Shown: piece after piece, positions 60,775 to 64,000 of the stretch
Layout of the letters: each line of letters opens with the position of its first letter
Position numbering within the stretch: the first letter of the stretch is position 1
Assembly: GCA_008330645.1 (NCBI GenBank)
Contig: VLTN01000019.1
Coordinates: 1-64,000, forward strand
Reading direction: 5' to 3'
Length of the DNA: 64,000 nucleotides
Origin: Cafeteria roenbergensis
Lineage: Eukaryota; Sar; Bigyra; Bicosoecida; Cafeteriaceae
Notes under the pieces: generated by a model
Database searches by the model: none
Seen by the model: only the letters and a program-made list of their open reading frames with translations
Told to the model about the DNA's origin: nothing
Program-made: the position numbers and the translations under genes

Positions 60775-62713
60775 ATGCTCGACTTTGAACTTCCACCCTA
60801 CGCTCTGGAGGCAGCGGTGGCCGTGGCCGTGGCCCTTGGGCTGCTGGTGTTCTGGACGTCCAAGGTCAGCCTGCAGGACGGATTCCGGGCGCCGTGATCG
60901 CGTGCCGCGCTCCTGCCCCAGCGTGCCTCCTGCCCCGCCCTCGGCCTGCGCCGGGGCGCGACCCCTTGCGTGCCCCCCTGCTCGGATCAGCGGGATGTGC
61001 CGGGGCTCTTGGGCCCAGTTCCGCGTGCAGGGCGGGCGGGTGGCGATCAGGTCGAGTGGAACACAACTGACCCCGATTGGCTTGGCCCTGCGGTCCGCCC
61101 GAAGCAGCCACGGTCGTGTCTCGCCTCGCCCCGCTCTGTTGCGCCGACAAACCTTTGCAGGACACGCCCCTCCCCGGGCCGGTGGAGCTCCCGCTCCTCG
61201 CCAACGGGCTCGAGGTCCAACATCACCTGAACCGCTTGCTTTACTACGTGCTAGATAAGTCGCGCGAGTACGGCAAGACTTGGACCTTTAAGATCCCCTT
61301 CGTGCCGCGCTTCGTGGTCGTCCTGGACCGCGATTCGACCTTCCACATTCTCAAGTCGCATTTCAAGAACTACGAAAAGGGCCCGATGTTCCACGAGAAC
61401 CTCAAGGACTTGCTTGGCGACGGCATTTTCAACTCGGATGGCCACCGCTGGTATGTGCAGCGCAAGACGGCCTCGCACCTCTTCTCGTCCCGCATGCTCG
61501 AAACGGTTATGCTTCCCGTGTTCGAAAAGCACACGGACACGGTCTGCGAGCAGCTGGCTGCTGCCGCAAAAGCCGGCACCGAGATTGACATGCAAGACAC
61601 GTTCTTCAGGTTCACCCTCGACTCGAGTGAGAGTGTGTAGCGTTTGAGAGCACCCCCTAACCCCAGCCCGCCGGTAGCCGCGCGGCTCGCGCGGCCCTGC
61701 CTCCCCTCTGGACCAGAGTGCTGGCAATGGGCCTCTGCGCCTCTCCGCGCCGTGCCTTCGTTTGCTTGCGCCTCGCAGTTGGCGAGATCGGCTTTGGCGC
61801 GCCGATTGGCAGCCTCGAGGACCCGGAGAACCCCTTCGCCAAGGCCTTCGACGGCGCCCAGTTCATCGCCGAGAAGCGCTTCTTCACCCCGCTGTGGAAG
61901 CTGACGGAGCCCCTGACGGCTGCGGGCGCCTCCTTCAAGCGCTCGATTGAAGTCATGGACGAGTACTCGTTCAAGCTCATCAAGCAGCGCCGCGAGTCGG
62001 GCGACTACCTGACCGGCGAAGACGTCCTCTCGCGCTTCATGCGCCTCAAGGCGGACGATGGCACCATGGCCGTGCTTCACGACGACAAGTACCTGCGTGA
62101 CGTGGTCATGAACTTCATCATCGCCGGGCGGGACACGACGGCGCAAGCCCTCTCCTGGGCCGTCTATATGCTTGCGCAGCACCCTGAGATTGAGGCCCGC
62201 ATGCTGGCCGAGGTGGAGGAGTTCTTCCCGGTCGGGACGGTGCCCTCGCAGGCGGCGCTCAAGTCGCTCAAGTTCACGCGCGCCGTTGTGCTCGAGACGC
62301 TCCGCCTCTGGCCCTCCGTGCCCAAGGACAGCAAGCAAGCCGTTGCCGACGACGTGCTGCCCGACGGCACCAAGATCCGCGCGGGGTGGCTCGTCGTGTA
62401 CGTGCCGTTCGTGATGGGGCGGGATGAGGCAATCTGGGGGAAGGACGCCGGCGAGTTCAAGCCGACGCGCTTCCTCGGCTCGGCCGACCCCGACCCGTAC
62501 AGGTACCCAGTGTTCAACGCCGGCGACAGGCAGTGCCTCGGCAAGAACATGGCCCTGCTGGAGGCAGTCATGGCCCTCGCGTGCATCTACCGCCGCTTCC
62601 ACCTGGAGCTCGTGCCGGGGCAGGATATCCAGCCGCTCAACTCCCTCACCATGCCCCAGGTCAAGGGCGTCCGGGTGCGTGCGGTGCCTCGCACGGCCGT
62701 GACAAGCGCTTGA
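60775..62713 (+). CDS. Cytochrome P450, CYP86/CYP4-like, 3 exons
   Basis: Heme-thiolate mono-oxygenase. Exons are 60775-60864, 61161-61626 and 61779-62713, giving 496 residues, the normal P450 length. Exon 1 is the ER membrane anchor (LEAAVAVAVALGLLVFW). Intron 1 (296 nt) would use a weaker GTCAGC donor and a TTTGCAG acceptor; it puts the Pro-rich hinge DTPLPGPVELPLLANG right after the anchor. Intron 2 (152 nt) joins FTLDS to IGEIGFG. Landmarks: C-helix WYVQRK, I-helix FIIAGRDTTAQ, ETLR of the K-helix ExxR, the meander PTRF, and heme loop FNAGDRQCLG with the ligand Cys. FTLDSIGEIGFG and AGRDTTAQALSW resemble plant CYP86/94 and CYP4-type fatty acid hydroxylases, so omega-hydroxylation of fatty acids is plausible. 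A 21-bp repeat array begins at its stop codon. Confidence 0.93.
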
Positions 62714-62841
62714 GTGCAATCCGCAAGCGCTTGAGTGCAATCCGCAAGCGCTTGAGTGCAATTCGCAAGCGCTTGATTGCAAGCGGCAAGCGCTTGAGTA
62801 CAAGCGGCAAGCGCATGAGAGCAAACGGCAACCGCAGCCGA
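62704..62841 (+). repeat. 21-bp tandem repeat array, 6-7 copies, starting over the P450 stop codon
   Basis: Unit AAGCGCTTGAGTGCAATCCG plus C. Copies start at 62704, 62725, 62746, 62767, 62788 and 62809, with a degenerate seventh at 62830; divergence increases away from the gene. The first copy contains the last codons and TGA of the P450. Because 21 is a multiple of three, all six copies place a TGA in the P450 frame (62711, 62732, 62753, 62774, 62795, 62816). Each good copy contains the perfect palindrome CAAGCGCTTG. Confidence 0.95.
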
Positions 62842-62932
62842 GTCGAATCGCCAACGCCCATTGCTCGCTCTGCCGCGCGTTGGCGCAGGCACTCGCTCCG
62901 ATCACAAGAGTTGCAGCGCCTGGAGCCTCGCC

Positions 62933-63699
62933 ATGACGACTGTAGTGCGGGTGGGCCTGGTGGCCCTGCTCGCTGCGGTGGCCGCCCGGGCGGCCGGCAA
63001 CTGCACAGACGGGGTGCTCAACAACAACGAAACGCAGGTGGACTGCGGCGGTGAGTCAACCGGCCGCGCCAGTCCGAGAAAGCCGGGCAGTCGCCGCAGC
63101 CTCGGCCATGTGGCGGCCCTCGCGACGGCCCGTGCGCGTGCTCGGCCAGGGGCGCGTCGATGAGGCACTGCCTGCAGCGGGCGGCCCGCAGTGAATGTCT
63201 GCGGCGCGAGCTTCCATCGGTCTGCACACTCGCTTGCGCGCCGCAATGCCCACGAACCGCGCCCGCAGGCCCGTCCTGCCCTGCTTGCGCTGCTGCGTCG
63301 ACCATGCCAACTCCGTCGCCGTCGCCCAGGTCGGAGCAGGTGACAGTCGGCCAGGCTTCGGCGCTCTTCCAGGACACCGGGTTTCTGGCCGGCGCCGGCG
63401 TCGGCAGCGTGATCATCAGCTTGGTGTTCCACATCGTCCTGCTCCGCTGCACGGCCGAGGCCAAGAGCCGGTCCGTGAGCCTCGTGGGCCGCGGGAACAA
63501 CCACGGCAAGCAGTCTGGGGGGCGAGGGTCGAGGCGACGCGCGAGCGTGACGGAACTCCAAAGCAACCGCCGAGGCCACGCCGGCTCGTCCTCCACGATG
63601 AGCAGCAAGACAGGGTTTGCTTCGAGGCACAACCAAAGCGGCATGAGCGCCGCTGCAACTCCGTCGCACATGCACCGGCTCCAGGTTACCGATGAGTGA
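62933..63699 (+). CDS. Small type I membrane protein with Cys motif, 2 exons
   Basis: 182 residues from exon 1 (62933-63050) and exon 2 (63269-63699); the 218-nt phase 1 intron has a GTGAGTC donor and CCCGCAG acceptor and the frame closes exactly. The N-terminus is a signal peptide (VGLVALLAAVAARAAG). Splicing joins NCTDGVLNNNETQVDCGG to PSCPAC, a short Cys-knot-like motif with conserved C-x-DGV...DCGG..C..C spacing. A Pro/Ser linker (TMPTPSPSPRSE), one transmembrane helix (GVGSVIISLVFHIVLLRC) and a basic Ser-rich cytosolic tail of about 75 residues follow. Predicted to expose only the small Cys module outside the cell. No known family; adhesion or receptor accessory role would be speculation. 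Confidence 0.75.
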
Positions 63700-64000
63700 G
63701 CGCCGACGGCGTCAAGCCCGCCGTTTCCCCGCCGGCCCAAGCCCCTGGGCTTGCCCCGTGCCTGTCGATGTTCTGGGATGCGCGTGCCTGCTTCGTGTGC
63801 GCTCGCGCCTGGCAAAAAAGAGTGCTGTGCGTCTGCTTCAGCGGGCCGCTCGCTGCCAACGGCCAGCGGCTGGTGGCTTCCGCCCATCCCCCACCCCCCG
63901 CACGCACGACCCCTCATTCGCTCGCTCTCTCTCCGTCTCTCTCTAGGGCACGTGCGCGGTGCATGCAGCGGCCCGTGAGAGTGCAGTCGAGGCAGCATCA
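63700..64000. other. Right-edge region, nothing recognised
   Basis: 301 bases after the last gene. A CT-rich stretch lies at about 63918-63945 (CTCGCTCTCTCTCCGTCTCT). No gene start is visible before the window ends. Confidence 0.4.

Noticed and set aside
62704-62841. Regular 21-bp repeats as a CRISPR or as extra P450 coding sequence
   Set aside because: No spacers; every unit carries an in-frame TGA, so it is not coding.
1-64000. Integrated virus, retrotransposon or polinton
   Set aside because: No polymerase, integrase, capsid or reverse transcriptase motif and no terminal repeats were seen.

Overview
This window is nuclear DNA from a very GC-rich, compact protist genome. The eukaryotic evidence is a U6 spliceosomal snRNA gene, GT-AG introns whose reading frames close exactly when spliced, and eukaryote-type protein families: a GPCR fused to a phosphatidylinositol phosphate kinase, a PX-domain protein, a half-size ABCG transporter, a cytochrome P450 and an IQ-motif protein. 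The mix of a GPCR-PIPK, giant Calx-beta/REJ surface proteins, short introns with GTGAG donors and GC above roughly 70% suggests a heterotrophic flagellate, possibly a bicosoecid stramenopile such as Cafeteria. That assignment is inference; no marker gene here fixes the species.

Layout. Positions 1-18.3 kb hold most of one gene for a giant type I surface protein: more than 20 Calx-beta-like repeats, an REJ/polycystin-like region, a Pro/Ser stalk, one transmembrane helix and a short tail. Its reading frame breaks several times, at homopolymers where the break can be placed. At 18.6-18.7 kb lies a minus-strand U6 snRNA gene with a TATA-like box, followed by about 1.8 kb without a supportable gene. 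From 20.5 to 28.5 kb three minus-strand genes follow: glucose-6-phosphate isomerase (4 exons), a His/Gly-rich PX protein and a J-domain protein. From 28.9 to 37.4 kb four plus-strand genes encode an unknown multi-pass membrane protein, a small possibly myristoylated protein, an LtrA-like membrane protein and an ankyrin-repeat protein. A minus-strand YfiH/LACC1-like gene (37.8-38.6 kb) is divergent from a two-exon mini EF-hand gene (38.9-39.6 kb). Then come an acidic unknown protein, an ABCG transporter and an IQ protein (40.2-50.6 kb, plus), a disordered unknown protein (51.0-53.6 kb, minus), the GPCR-PIPK (54.5-60.4 kb), a P450 (60.8-62.7 kb) and a small type I membrane protein (62.9-63.7 kb).

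The genes do not form an operon or obvious pathway; neighbours look functionally unrelated. Several are membrane or phosphoinositide-linked (GPCR-PIPK makes phosphoinositides, PX binds them), which is probably coincidence. No virus, transposon, CRISPR array, tRNA or rRNA was recognised. The most unusual observations are the zinc-ribbon-like insertion inside the PIPK catalytic core, two unrelated tandem repeat arrays that each begin exactly over the stop codon of a gene, the giant surface protein with its GC gradient, and an inverted repeat joining the two ends of the U6 gene.
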